64,000 bases of DNA, from the NCBI GenBank assembly GCA_937894675.1, contig CALCQO010000046.1:62001-126000 (forward strand), in the 5' to 3' direction. Positions 17,949-25,477 of the stretch are shown in pieces; position 1 is the stretch's first letter, and every line of letters starts with the position of its first letter. This stretch comes from an uncultured Clostridia bacterium. Its GTDB lineage: Bacteria > Bacillota > Clostridia > Christensenellales > Aristaeellaceae. The notes under the pieces are model-generated. The model was not told the DNA's origin. It worked only from the letters and a program-made list of their open reading frames with translations, and searched no databases. The translations under genes and the position numbers were made by a program.

Positions 17949-19514
17949 CTATAACGTGATGGTTCTGGTCGCCACCCGCTCGACAAAGCGCTGGTCATGC
18001 TCCACGAACACCAGGGTGGCATCCGTCTGCAGCAGCAGGTTTTCTATCTGCTCCCGGCTCTCCAGATCAATGTAGTTCAGCGGTTCATCCCACAAATACA
18101 GGTGCGCTTGCTGCGCCAGGGAAGCGGCAAGCAGCACCTTCTTTTTTTGCCCCAGGGAGTATCCTTCCATCGGGCGGTCAAAGGCTTCCCTGGGGAAATC
18201 CAGCTTGCGCAGCAAGGTTAAAAAGAAGTCGGTTTCAAGGCGCAGCTTGCGGGCGTAGTCGTAGGGGGTGCCGGATAATTCTCCGCTCACCTGGGGCAGG
18301 ATGGATAGAACCAGATCCCCGGGGCCGGTCATGCGCCCTTCCAATAAGGGCATTTCCCTTTGCAGTGTTTTCAGCAGGGTGCTTTTACCCGCCCCGTTCC
18401 TGCCGGTGATGGCTACCTTTTCCCCCTGGGCAATGTCCATGGTGAAGTGGGTCAGCACGGGCACTCCCTCATACCCAACGCAGACATCGTGCAGCCTCAA
18501 CAGCTTGCCTGCCCTATGGGGCAGAGGGCGCAGCTTCAATTCCGCGGTGTACTCCAGGTTCTTCAGCAGCCCTTCCTTTTCTTCTACCTGCCGCTGTATG
18601 CGTTTTTGAAGATTCATGGCTTTGCGCATCATGCTGGCGCTCTTGGCGCCGACAAATCCGCGGTCAGCCACATGCTGGCCTTTTTTGCTGCGCTCGACCT
18701 GGTCGCTCCAGTTCTTTTTTTCCCTTGAGGATGCATTCAGGCGGGTGATGTCTTTCTCCAGCCGGGCGTTCTTTTCCTTGTCCGCCGCGTCCTGCTGCTC
18801 TTTGTTGTGGGCGTAGGAGGAGTAGGTGCCCTGCTCGATGCGCACCGCGTTCTTTTGCAGCGCCATGATGTGGTCGCAGCTGGTATCCAGAAAGTCCCGG
18901 TCATGGGATACCAACAGAAACCCCGCCTGGCTCTGAAGGTATTCCGCGACACGCTTGCGGCCCGGCAAATCCAGATGATTGGTAGGCTCATCAATCAGCA
19001 GGAAATGGTTCTTTTTCAGGAATAGGGCGCTCAGCAGCATGCGGGTGCGCTCTCCCGGGCTGAAAGTATTGAAAATCCTGTTCAGCTGTCCGGGGTCAAG
19101 ACCCATACGGGCAACCTCCCGGGCGATGTATTCGTTGATAACATAGCCATCATGATGGGTATACAGGCTTTCCAGATGCCCCCATTGGTTCAACTCTTCC
19201 CCGGTTTCCAGCAGCTTCTGCATGTCCCTTTCCCACTGGTCAAAGGGGGCAATCACTTGGCGCAGTACCGTCAAGGCGCTGTTTTCCTCCTCTACCGGGA
19301 AGGGAAACAGGCTGAAGGAAAGGGGCGTCTGAATGCTTCCCTGTCCCCGCAGTTCGCCGGCAATCAGCTTTAGCAGGGTGGTTTTCCCCCGACCGTTGCG
19401 CCCCACCAGGCCCAGACGCCAGGAAGAATCCATATGAAAAGAAAGCTTATCAAACACCGGCACATAGCTGCCGGGGTAGGTAAAGGATAGCTGCTGGACT
19501 TGTATGATGGACAT
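17949..19514 (-). CDS. ABC-F ATPase, Lsa/CplR-type ribosomal protection protein
   Basis: 521 residues with two ATPase domains and no membrane segments. First domain: GLVGRNGRGKTTLL, signature FSPGERTR, Walker B FLLIDEPTNHLD. A charged linker with KKGQHVADRGFVGAKS (about 285-310) joins to the second domain: ITGRNGAGKSTLL, YSLGQKKKV, LYLWDEPLNYIDLESR. This plan and the GRNGRGKTTL / SLGQKKKV pair resemble Lsa- and CplR-type antibiotic-resistance ABC-F proteins, which displace lincosamides, pleuromutilins and streptogramin A from the ribosome. The start at 19514 has CAGGAGG four bases upstream. A short upstream ORF suggests drug-induced attenuation. Spectrum not predictable from sequence. Confidence 0.85.
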   Translation of the reverse strand: MSIIQVQQLSFTYPGSYVPVFDKLSFHMDSSWRLGLVGRNGRGKTTLLKLIAGELRGQGSIQTPLSFSLFPFPVEEENSALTVLRQVIAPFDQWERDMQKLLETGEELNQWGHLESLYTHHDGYVINEYIAREVARMGLDPGQLNRIFNTFSPGERTRMLLSALFLKKNHFLLIDEPTNHLDLPGRKRVAEYLQSQAGFLLVSHDRDFLDTSCDHIMALQKNAVRIEQGTYSSYAHNKEQQDAADKEKNARLEKDITRLNASSREKKNWSDQVERSKKGQHVADRGFVGAKSASMMRKAMNLQKRIQRQVEEKEGLLKNLEYTAELKLRPLPHRAGKLLRLHDVCVGYEGVPVLTHFTMDIAQGEKVAITGRNGAGKSTLLKTLQREMPLLEGRMTGPGDLVLSILPQVSGELSGTPYDYARKLRLETDFFLTLLRKLDFPREAFDRPMEGYSLGQKKKVLLAASLAQQAHLYLWDEPLNYIDLESREQIENLLLQTDATLVFVEHDQRFVERVATRTITL

Positions 19515-19528
19515 GATGCCTCCTGACC

Positions 19529-19555
19529 GCATGGGAGCATGCCGCTTTTCCGCGG
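19529..19555 (-). promoter_or_regulatory. Leader hairpins before the ABC-F ribosome site
   Basis: Two adjacent stems on the transcript: CCGC/GCGG (19542-19555) and GCATG/CATGC (19529-19542). The CTCC loop of the second can pair with the GGAG of the Shine-Dalgarno at 19519-19524. This suits attenuation of translation or transcription; the mechanism is inferred. Confidence 0.45.
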
Positions 19556-19586
19556 TTATGCTGTATGCTGTGTGGAATATTCAGCT

Positions 19587-19604
19587 TCAGGCGCGCTTGT
19601 CCAT
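19587..19604 (-). CDS. Five-codon leader peptide upstream of the ABC-F gene
   Basis: ATG-GAC-AAG-CGC-GCC-TGA encodes MDKRA. A good GAAGGAG lies 6 nt upstream, and the ORF falls just downstream of the promoter's expected start. Short leaders like this control several resistance ABC-F genes through ribosome stalling. Translation is predicted only. Confidence 0.5.
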   Translation of the reverse strand: MDKRA

Positions 19605-19634
19605 TTTTTCTCCTTCAGGGTATGTGATGCCCTG

Positions 19635-19663
19635 ATTATAAAAGATACCTCCTCCCCGGTCAA
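19635..19663 (-). promoter_or_regulatory. Promoter of the ABC-F gene
   Basis: On the reverse strand TTGACC (19658-19663), a 17 bp spacer and a perfect TATAAT (19635-19640). The leader to the ABC-F start is about 115 nt. Confidence 0.85.
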
Positions 19664-19665
19664 GG

Positions 19666-19694
19666 GCGACAGGGCGGTGGTAACGTGGTATAAT
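19666..19694 (+). promoter_or_regulatory. Promoter of the VOC protein gene
   Basis: GCGACA (19666-19671), a 17 bp spacer and a perfect TATAAT (19689-19694) with TGG before it (extended -10). Its -35 is 3 bp from the -35 of the divergent ABC-F promoter. Confidence 0.7.
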
Positions 19695-19723
19695 CCTGTT
19701 AGCATCATAAAGGAGGTAATCCC

Positions 19724-20092
19724 ATGTTTACCATGGTTCATACCAATTTCAATGTATTCGATCTGGAAAAATCCCTCGCCTTTTACCATGAGGCGCTGGA
19801 AATGAAGGAAGTCCGCCGCAAGGAAGCGAAGGACGGCAGCTTCATCATCGTGTATCTGGCGGATGAAAAGCACAACTGCGAGCTGGAGCTCACCTGGCTG
19901 CGGGACCGGGACACCCCCTATGACTTGGGCGACAAGGAGTTCCATGTGGCCTTCACCACCCCGGACTTTGATAAAGCATACCAGAAGCATAAGGACATGG
20001 GGGTCATCCTGTACGAAAACCCCTCCATGGGCATCTATTTCATCGGAGACCCGGACGGCTATTGGCTGGAAGTCGTACCGGAAAGGAAGTAA
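19724..20092 (+). CDS. VOC-superfamily protein, glyoxalase I-like
   Basis: 122 residues with the paired beta-alpha-beta-beta-beta modules of the vicinal-oxygen-chelate fold: MVHTNFNVFDLEKSLAFYHE at the start, CELELTW in the middle, then EFHVAFTTPDFDKAY and GIYFIGDPDGYWLEVV at the end. Likely metal ligands are His6, the Glu of CELEL, His in EFHVAF and Glu in WLEVV, which fits lactoylglutathione lyase (methylglyoxal detoxification). A related dioxygenase or isomerase of the fold cannot be excluded. AAGGAGGTAATCCC precedes the ATG. Single-gene unit. Confidence 0.85.
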   Translation: MFTMVHTNFNVFDLEKSLAFYHEALEMKEVRRKEAKDGSFIIVYLADEKHNCELELTWLRDRDTPYDLGDKEFHVAFTTPDFDKAYQKHKDMGVILYENPSMGIYFIGDPDGYWLEVVPERK

Positions 20093-20103
20093 AACCAGGT
20101 ACA

Positions 20104-20155
20104 CAAAAACCGCGCTCCCGCTGCTGGCGAAAGCTGCTTTGGGCGCGCGGTTTTT
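20104..20155. terminator. Bidirectional terminator between the VOC gene and nudC
   Basis: AACCGCGC (from about 20108) pairs with GCGCGCGGTT (about 20143-20152), with A-run and T-run flanks. The large loop contains an inner stem. Confidence 0.65.
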
Positions 20156-20171
20156 CATTAAGGAGAATCCA

Positions 20172-21020
20172 TTACCCCATAAAGGGCGGCATCTCCGGCC
20201 GAAGCAGCCCATCGCTGCCATGCTTAGCGAAGCGCACAATCATCTCATTGGTCATGCTGATGCCGTCAAAGGACACATCCAGTTCACCCCGGGGCACCCA
20301 GAACGCGCTGTCCAGTTCCTCGTCCTGGGGGTTGATAACATCGCTGCCCGAAAGGCGCGCGTAGTAGCCCACCAACAGGCTGGAAGAAAAGCCCCATGGC
20401 TGGCTTTTGTAATAGGTAATATCCTGCACCCGCAGCCCTGTTTCCTCCCATACCTCCCGGCGCACCGTCTCCTCCAGGGTCTCGCCGATTTCAGCGTACC
20501 CGGCCACCAGTGCCCGGTGATGGGCGGGGCGATTCTTCATGCGGGTCAGCAGCAAGCTGTCCCCGTGGATGACTCCCACAATGACCGCTGGGGAGATAGC
20601 GGGGTAATACAGCTGCCCGCAGGCGGGGCAGAACAGCATGCGCTCCATGGAGGATTGCTGAGTTTTCTCCCCGCAGGCTCCGCATATCCGATTGCGTTTG
20701 TACCACAGGGACAATTGCTGCCCCGTCGCGGCGGCAAAGGCCATCTCCCGGGGGGCTTCAAAGCGCACCTCCCGCATCTCGACCCAGCGCATTCCAGGGG
20801 GCAAAGGCGCGTCCGCCAGAAAAAAGACGGTTTCGCCAATGGAGAAAAGATAAACCAAGCTGTCCCGGCTGCCTTGAATCTCATCCAGGCGGGGAAAGCG
20901 GTTGGCCGTCTGGTCCATGGCGATATGGTCTCCCTCAAACAGCAGAGCAAAGCTGTCATCCCTGGGCAGGGCGGCGGTGTACTGGCTGTTGAATACCTGG
21001 TCGGTTAATTCCTGCAGCAT
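20172..21020 (-). CDS. nudC: NAD(H) pyrophosphatase NudC-like NUDIX hydrolase
   Basis: 282 residues in the NudC layout: N-terminal beta domain, zinc ribbon (ICGACG and FCPACG, about 112-138), then a full NUDIX box GYAEIGETLEETVRREVWEE. The family cleaves NAD(H) and removes NAD caps from RNA. The NADH-specificity motif that normally reads SQPWPFPxS is SQPWGFSSS here, so the substrate preference could differ. GAAAGGAGCCCT precedes the ATG. Monocistronic, divergent from pyk. Confidence 0.9.
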   Translation of the reverse strand: MLQELTDQVFNSQYTAALPRDDSFALLFEGDHIAMDQTANRFPRLDEIQGSRDSLVYLFSIGETVFFLADAPLPPGMRWVEMREVRFEAPREMAFAAATGQQLSLWYKRNRICGACGEKTQQSSMERMLFCPACGQLYYPAISPAVIVGVIHGDSLLLTRMKNRPAHHRALVAGYAEIGETLEETVRREVWEETGLRVQDITYYKSQPWGFSSSLLVGYYARLSGSDVINPQDEELDSAFWVPRGELDVSFDGISMTNEMIVRFAKHGSDGLLRPEMPPFMG

Positions 21021-21166
21021 AGGGCTCCTTTCAAAAGAGAACTGCTATCAGTATACCCCGATGCCATGGGTTTTGCACCTGTTCTTTGCGGCTGGGATAC
21101 AAACGAACCGTAAACGCGCCCTCGCTCGGCAAACATGGTTTTGCGCCTGTTTCAATATGCGCTGAC

Positions 21167-21195
21167 TTGCTATGTTTGACGATTGTCTGTATAAT
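21167..21195 (+). promoter_or_regulatory. pyk promoter
   Basis: TTGCTA (21167-21172), a 17 bp spacer and a perfect TATAAT (21190-21195), 50 bp before the pyk ATG. Confidence 0.7.
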
Positions 21196-21245
21196 CTTTG
21201 GGGAAAGGCGAGAGTCTTCCGGCATGACAGAGACAAGGAGTTTTT

Positions 21246-22670
21246 ATGCGTAAAACAAAAATCATCTGCACCCTGGGCCCGGCGTCCAACACCCGTGAAA
21301 CAATCAAAGAGTTGGCTTTGGCCGGCATGAACGTGGCCCGTTTTAACTTTTCCCACGGCACCCATGATTCTCACCTCGCGGTATTTAAAGAGCTGCTCAG
21401 CGTGCGCAACGAGCTGGGCCTGCCCATCGCCGCGGTGCTGGATACCAAAGGCCCGGAAATCCGCATCAGGGATTTTAAGGACGGAAAAGTCACCCTGGTG
21501 GAGGGGGAGCAGTTTACCCTGACAACCCGGGATGTGGAGGGGGATCAGCACATTGTGTCTGTCAGCTATCCCGACCTGCCCCAGGACTTGGGGGACAAGA
21601 GCCGCATATTGGTGGATGACGGCCTGATTGAGCTGGCCATCGAAAGCAAGACGGATACAGACGTTGTCTGCCGTGTCGTTTCCGGGGGCGAGCTCAGCAG
21701 CCGCAAGGGCATCAACCTGCCCGGCACCCACATTTCCATGCCCTACATCAGCCCCCAGGATCGGGAGGATATCCTCTTTGGCATACGCACCGGGTTTGAC
21801 TATATCGCCGCCTCCTTTGTCCGTTCCAAGGAAGACCTGATGGAAGTTCGCCAACTGCTCAACGAAAACGGCGGCGAGCATGTCAACATCATGGCAAAGA
21901 TTGAGAACCCTGACGGAGTGGCGAATATCCGGGAAATCATCCAGCACTGCGACGCGGTCATGGTAGCCCGCGGCGATATGGGGGTGGAAATCCCCCTGGA
22001 GGATGTGCCCGTCATTCAGAAATACATCATCAAGGAAGCGCGCATGGCAGGCCGTCAGGTGGTTACCGCCACCCAGATGCTCGAGAGCATGGTGCGCAAC
22101 CCCCGCCCCACCCGCGCTGAGGCGACCGACGTGGCCAACGCCATATACGACGGCACCAGCGTCACCATGCTCTCGGGCGAAACGGCCAACGGCCGCTACC
22201 CCGTGGAAGCGGTGCGCACCATGGCGCGCATCGCGGAAAGGGCGGAGCAGGATATTGACTATGCCAAGCGTTTTTACGAGCATACAGGCAAGGACACCAC
22301 TGCCAGCATCACCGACGCCATTTCCCACGCCACCTGCCTGATTGCCTACAACCTGAACGCCGAGGCCATCATCACCGTTACCAAGTCCGGCTCCACCGCA
22401 CGCATGATTTCCCGCTTCCGTCCCGAAATGCCCATCATCGCCTGCACCCCCTCCGCCGAAACTCAGCGCCAGTTGTCCCTCTCCTGGGGCGTGGAAGCGC
22501 TGATGGTAGGGGAAGAAAGGGTGACGGACATTCTGTTTGATCAGGCGGTCAACGCTGCCAAGCGGGCAGGCCTTGTCCATGACGGGCAGATTGTCATCCT
22601 CACCGCGGGCGTCCCCCTGGCCCAGTCGGGCACCACCAACCTGATCAAGGTTGTCAAGGTAGGCGAGTAA
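21246..22670 (+). CDS. pyk: Pyruvate kinase
   Basis: 474 residues, usual length for a bacterial enzyme without the extra C-terminal PEP-utiliser domain. Motifs: CTLGPASN, VARFNFSHGTH, LDTKGPEIR, the signature MAKIENPDGV with the catalytic Lys, ARGDMGVEIP and TQMLESM. The C-terminal allosteric domain (about 350-474) is present. It transfers phosphate from PEP to ADP in the last step of glycolysis. ACAAGGAG precedes the ATG. A GC-rich stem without T-run separates it from purB, so the two may be partly co-transcribed. A second, divergent kinase-like gene lies at 38.6 kb. Confidence 0.97.
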   Translation: MRKTKIICTLGPASNTRETIKELALAGMNVARFNFSHGTHDSHLAVFKELLSVRNELGLPIAAVLDTKGPEIRIRDFKDGKVTLVEGEQFTLTTRDVEGDQHIVSVSYPDLPQDLGDKSRILVDDGLIELAIESKTDTDVVCRVVSGGELSSRKGINLPGTHISMPYISPQDREDILFGIRTGFDYIAASFVRSKEDLMEVRQLLNENGGEHVNIMAKIENPDGVANIREIIQHCDAVMVARGDMGVEIPLEDVPVIQKYIIKEARMAGRQVVTATQMLESMVRNPRPTRAEATDVANAIYDGTSVTMLSGETANGRYPVEAVRTMARIAERAEQDIDYAKRFYEHTGKDTTASITDAISHATCLIAYNLNAEAIITVTKSGSTARMISRFRPEMPIIACTPSAETQRQLSLSWGVEALMVGEERVTDILFDQAVNAAKRAGLVHDGQIVILTAGVPLAQSGTTNLIKVVKVGE

Positions 22671-22680
22671 GCAATATCAA

Positions 22681-22703
22681 ACCGGGCGGTCATGCCGCCC
22701 GGT
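22681..22703 (+). promoter_or_regulatory. Strong stem-loop between pyk and purB
   Basis: ACCGGGCGG (22681-22689) pairs perfectly with CCGCCCGGT (22695-22703) around TCATG. There is no T-run, so termination would be weak. It may be an mRNA processing or stability element. Confidence 0.45.
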
Positions 22704-22719
22704 ATTCAATGGAGGGTCT

Positions 22720-24156
22720 ATGGACCAGCATACAGGCTATGTGTCCCCTTTTTCCTCGCGGTACGCTAGCCAGGCCATGCAGCGCATTTATTCCGACGAG
22801 ATGCGGGCGAAAACCTGGCGCTCCCTGTGGGTGATTCTGGCGGAAAGCCAGATGGAATTGGGGCTGAACATTACCCCTAATCAGGTAGAGGAGATGCGTG
22901 CCCATGCGGAGGACATCGATTTTGACGCGGTCGCTACCTATGAAAAGCAGCTGCGCCACGATGTCATGGCCCATGTCCACGCCTATGGGGACTGCTGCCC
23001 CCTGGCGCGCCCCATCATCCATTTAGGGGCCACCAGCTGTTATGTGGGGGATAATACCGATGTGCTGCTGATGCGGGAAGCCCTGCAGTTGCTGCTGGCC
23101 CGCCTGGTGGAGGTTGCCCGGGCATTCGCGGACTTTGCCGATACCCACAAAGCGCTGCCCACCCTGGGCTACACCCACTTCCAGCCCGCCCAGCCCACCA
23201 CCGTGGGTAAGCGCGCTACCCTGTGGCTGTACGATGTGCTGCAGGACATCCGGGAGACCCAGCATGTGCTTGATACCCTGCTGCCCCTTGGTTCCAAGGG
23301 CACCACCGGCACCCAGGCTTCCTTCCTGGAGCTGTTTGGCGGCGACTTTGATAAGGTGAGAAAGCTGGATGAGCTGTGCGCCAAAAAGATGGGCTTTGAC
23401 AAGGCGGTGCCTGTTTCCGGGCAGACCTATTCCCGCAAGCAGGATACCCGGGCGCTGAACCTGTTGGCCCAGATTGCCCAGACTGCTCATAAGTTCAGCA
23501 ATGACATCCGGCTTTTGCAGCACCTGAAAGAAATTGAGGAACCCTTTGAATCAAAGCAAATCGGTTCCTCCGCCATGCCTTACAAGCGCAACCCCATGCG
23601 CAGCGAGCGCATGGCGGGCATCTCCCGTTTTCTGATTGCCAATGTGCAAAACGCCGCCATGACCGCGGCGGAGCAATGGCTGGAGCGCACCCTGGACGAC
23701 AGCGCCAACCGAAGGCTGTCCCTGGCGGAAGGCTTTCTTGCCGCTGACGGGCTCCTGGTCCTGTTCCTGAATGTCGCCAGGGGGCTGGTGGTGTACCCCA
23801 GGATGATCGAAAAACACCTTCGGGAAGAACTGCCCTTCATGGCCACCGAGAACATCATGATGGAAGCGGTTGCCCGGGGCGGCGACCGGCAGGAACTGCA
23901 TGAGAGAATCCGTGTGCACAGCATGGCGGCCGGACAGCGGGTTAAGCAGGAGGGGCTTTCCAACGACCTGCTGGAGCGCATCGCGGGAGACGAGGCCTTC
24001 GGCCTCTCCCAGCAGGACATCACCGGCCTTTTATCCCCGGAAGCGTACACGGGCTGCGCCGCCATGCAGACGGAGCAGTTCCTGCAAGGGGAAGTCAGGG
24101 AAGTGCTCTCCCGCTATCAGAATTTTCACGCCCCCGGCGAGGAAGTCAGGGTATAA
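22720..24156 (+). CDS. purB: Adenylosuccinate lyase
   Basis: 478 residues of the fumarase/aspartase superfamily. Key segments: IIHLGATSCYVGDNTD (base region), GYTHFQPAQPTTVGKR, and the flexible signature loop SSAMPYKRNPMRSER holding the catalytic Ser. It cleaves SAICAR to AICAR and adenylosuccinate to AMP. It stands apart from any pur cluster, and no PurBox is seen upstream. GGAGGGTCT precedes the ATG. Confidence 0.96.
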   Translation: MDQHTGYVSPFSSRYASQAMQRIYSDEMRAKTWRSLWVILAESQMELGLNITPNQVEEMRAHAEDIDFDAVATYEKQLRHDVMAHVHAYGDCCPLARPIIHLGATSCYVGDNTDVLLMREALQLLLARLVEVARAFADFADTHKALPTLGYTHFQPAQPTTVGKRATLWLYDVLQDIRETQHVLDTLLPLGSKGTTGTQASFLELFGGDFDKVRKLDELCAKKMGFDKAVPVSGQTYSRKQDTRALNLLAQIAQTAHKFSNDIRLLQHLKEIEEPFESKQIGSSAMPYKRNPMRSERMAGISRFLIANVQNAAMTAAEQWLERTLDDSANRRLSLAEGFLAADGLLVLFLNVARGLVVYPRMIEKHLREELPFMATENIMMEAVARGGDRQELHERIRVHSMAAGQRVKQEGLSNDLLERIAGDEAFGLSQQDITGLLSPEAYTGCAAMQTEQFLQGEVREVLSRYQNFHAPGEEVRV

Positions 24157-24166
24157 GTACCAGGCA

Positions 24167-24194
24167 AAAAAGACCGCCGAATCGGCGGTCTTTT
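24167..24194. terminator. Bidirectional terminator between purB and the hydrolase operon
   Basis: AAAAGACCGCCG and CGGCGGTCTTTT form a long perfect stem around AAT, with A-run and T-run serving both strands. Confidence 0.92.
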
Positions 24195-24206
24195 CAAATG
24201 CTTGTG

Positions 24207-25319
24207 TTAGGGCTGCGTTGCTGCAGGCGCTTCAACCGCGGGGGCGGCGGAGACGAACTGCCGCAGGAACTCATGGATTTTTACTTTGGAGGCTTCCTCG
24301 TACCAGGCGGCGGAATGTCCGCCCTGCTCCAGGGTAACAAGGGTCGCGCTTGGGAATTCCTTGCTCAGGCGCTCCGATTGTTCGTAGGGAATCGTTCTGT
24401 CGTCCCGGCTGGCAACAATCAGGGTAGGGCAGGTGATTTTCTTCGCGTACTCATTGCTCTTGAAGGGGTTGCGGATGGGCAATACGCCATTGGGAAGGTT
24501 GATGTCCAGCATATCTTTGCTGAATGCGGACACCAATTCCTTGCCGTTGTAGAAGGGGGCAAGCAGCAGCAGCCCCGCGGGGTTCTTTTCCGCAGCCAGT
24601 CGCGCGGCGGTGCCAGAGCCCAGGCTCCACCCGCCGATGACGATGCGGTCTTTGTCAATTGCGGGGTGGCTGGCGGCAAAGTCATACGCCGCGTTTGCCA
24701 TGGCGCTGATGCTTTCCTCGTTGGGCTTGCCGTCGCTGCGGCCGTAGCCGGGGCTGTCCATCATCAGGACATTGTAGCCGTCCAGCGTCCCGCCTTGGTT
24801 GCGGTACTTGCTGAAGGAAAGCACCGAGGTAGCGTCCTCACCGTTGCCGCCAAAGTAGATGAGCAGCGCTCCCTTGTCCGGGGCGTTCTTCCACAGCCAG
24901 CCGGAGTACTCCCCATCGGGGGAGGGCAGCAGCACCCGCTCAAAACGGGCGTCGGCGGCCATTTCCTTTTCAGCGTTCTCATCCGCGTCAATGGGGGGAA
25001 ACATGAAGTAATCCTGGGCAATCCAGGCGGCGCCGACGCTCCACACGATGGCCAGCACCAGCACAAAAGCCAGCACCCGGCCAAGGTTCTTAAGCAAACG
25101 CACCGGCCTGTTGGCGGGAATCAGCATCACCAGCGCGAGCAGGCCAGTGGATACCGCGGCGATGGGCAGCAATTCTTCCCACGCCAGTTTGAAGCTTCCC
25201 TCAGACATGGCGCGAAGGGCAATCTGCGCGCCCAGGGCAATCAGTCCGCTGATGAGGGCGGCAGCCAGCAGGCTGAAAAACACCCTGCGGAATGTGAGAC
25301 GGTTTTTCGATGAGGTCAT
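24207..25319 (-). CDS. Membrane-anchored alpha/beta hydrolase
   Basis: 370 residues. Three hydrophobic helices (about 11-32, 50-67 and 82-100) anchor an alpha/beta-hydrolase domain. The nucleophile elbow is GGWSLGSG (Ser232); the acid is in VASRDDRTIP and the His in EQGGHSAAW. The sequence GYNVLMMDSPGYGRSDG is typical of the serine-aminopeptidase-like (S33/BAAT) branch. Substrate unknown. Topology places the catalytic domain after the third helix; whether it faces outside is not certain. Last gene of the FRG-oadB-oadG-like unit, 27 bp after the small subunit gene. Confidence 0.85.
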   Translation of the reverse strand: MTSSKNRLTFRRVFFSLLAAALISGLIALGAQIALRAMSEGSFKLAWEELLPIAAVSTGLLALVMLIPANRPVRLLKNLGRVLAFVLVLAIVWSVGAAWIAQDYFMFPPIDADENAEKEMAADARFERVLLPSPDGEYSGWLWKNAPDKGALLIYFGGNGEDATSVLSFSKYRNQGGTLDGYNVLMMDSPGYGRSDGKPNEESISAMANAAYDFAASHPAIDKDRIVIGGWSLGSGTAARLAAEKNPAGLLLLAPFYNGKELVSAFSKDMLDINLPNGVLPIRNPFKSNEYAKKITCPTLIVASRDDRTIPYEQSERLSKEFPSATLVTLEQGGHSAAWYEEASKVKIHEFLRQFVSAAPAVEAPAATQP

Positions 25320-25346
25320 GTTAAACTTTCAATCCTTTATTACTGC

Positions 25347-25463
25347 TTATTTATCGCTGATTTTCTGCATCAGCTTGATGGTCGCGAAGAACAGCCCCAG
25401 CACCAGGAATACGCCTACCAGGCCTACGGCTGAAATCAACAATCCTTTTGTAAACAATGCCAT
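25347..25463 (-). CDS. OadG-related small membrane subunit (38 aa)
   Basis: 38 residues: MALFTKGLLISAVGLVGVFL, a single membrane helix, then LFFATIKLMQKISDK. This is the size and pattern of the miniature OadG-like (gamma) subunits found next to decarboxylase beta subunits. They are thought to help assemble the sodium pump. A good GGGAGGATGAAGAA precedes the ATG, which lies 14 bp after the oadB stop. Confidence 0.75.
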   Translation of the reverse strand: MALFTKGLLISAVGLVGVFLVLGLFFATIKLMQKISDK

Positions 25464-25477
25464 TTCTTCATCCTCCC

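Noticed and set aside
22681..22703. Stem-loop before purB as a purine riboswitch
   Set aside because: It is a single short GC-rich hairpin with none of the conserved three-way-junction elements of purine riboswitches.
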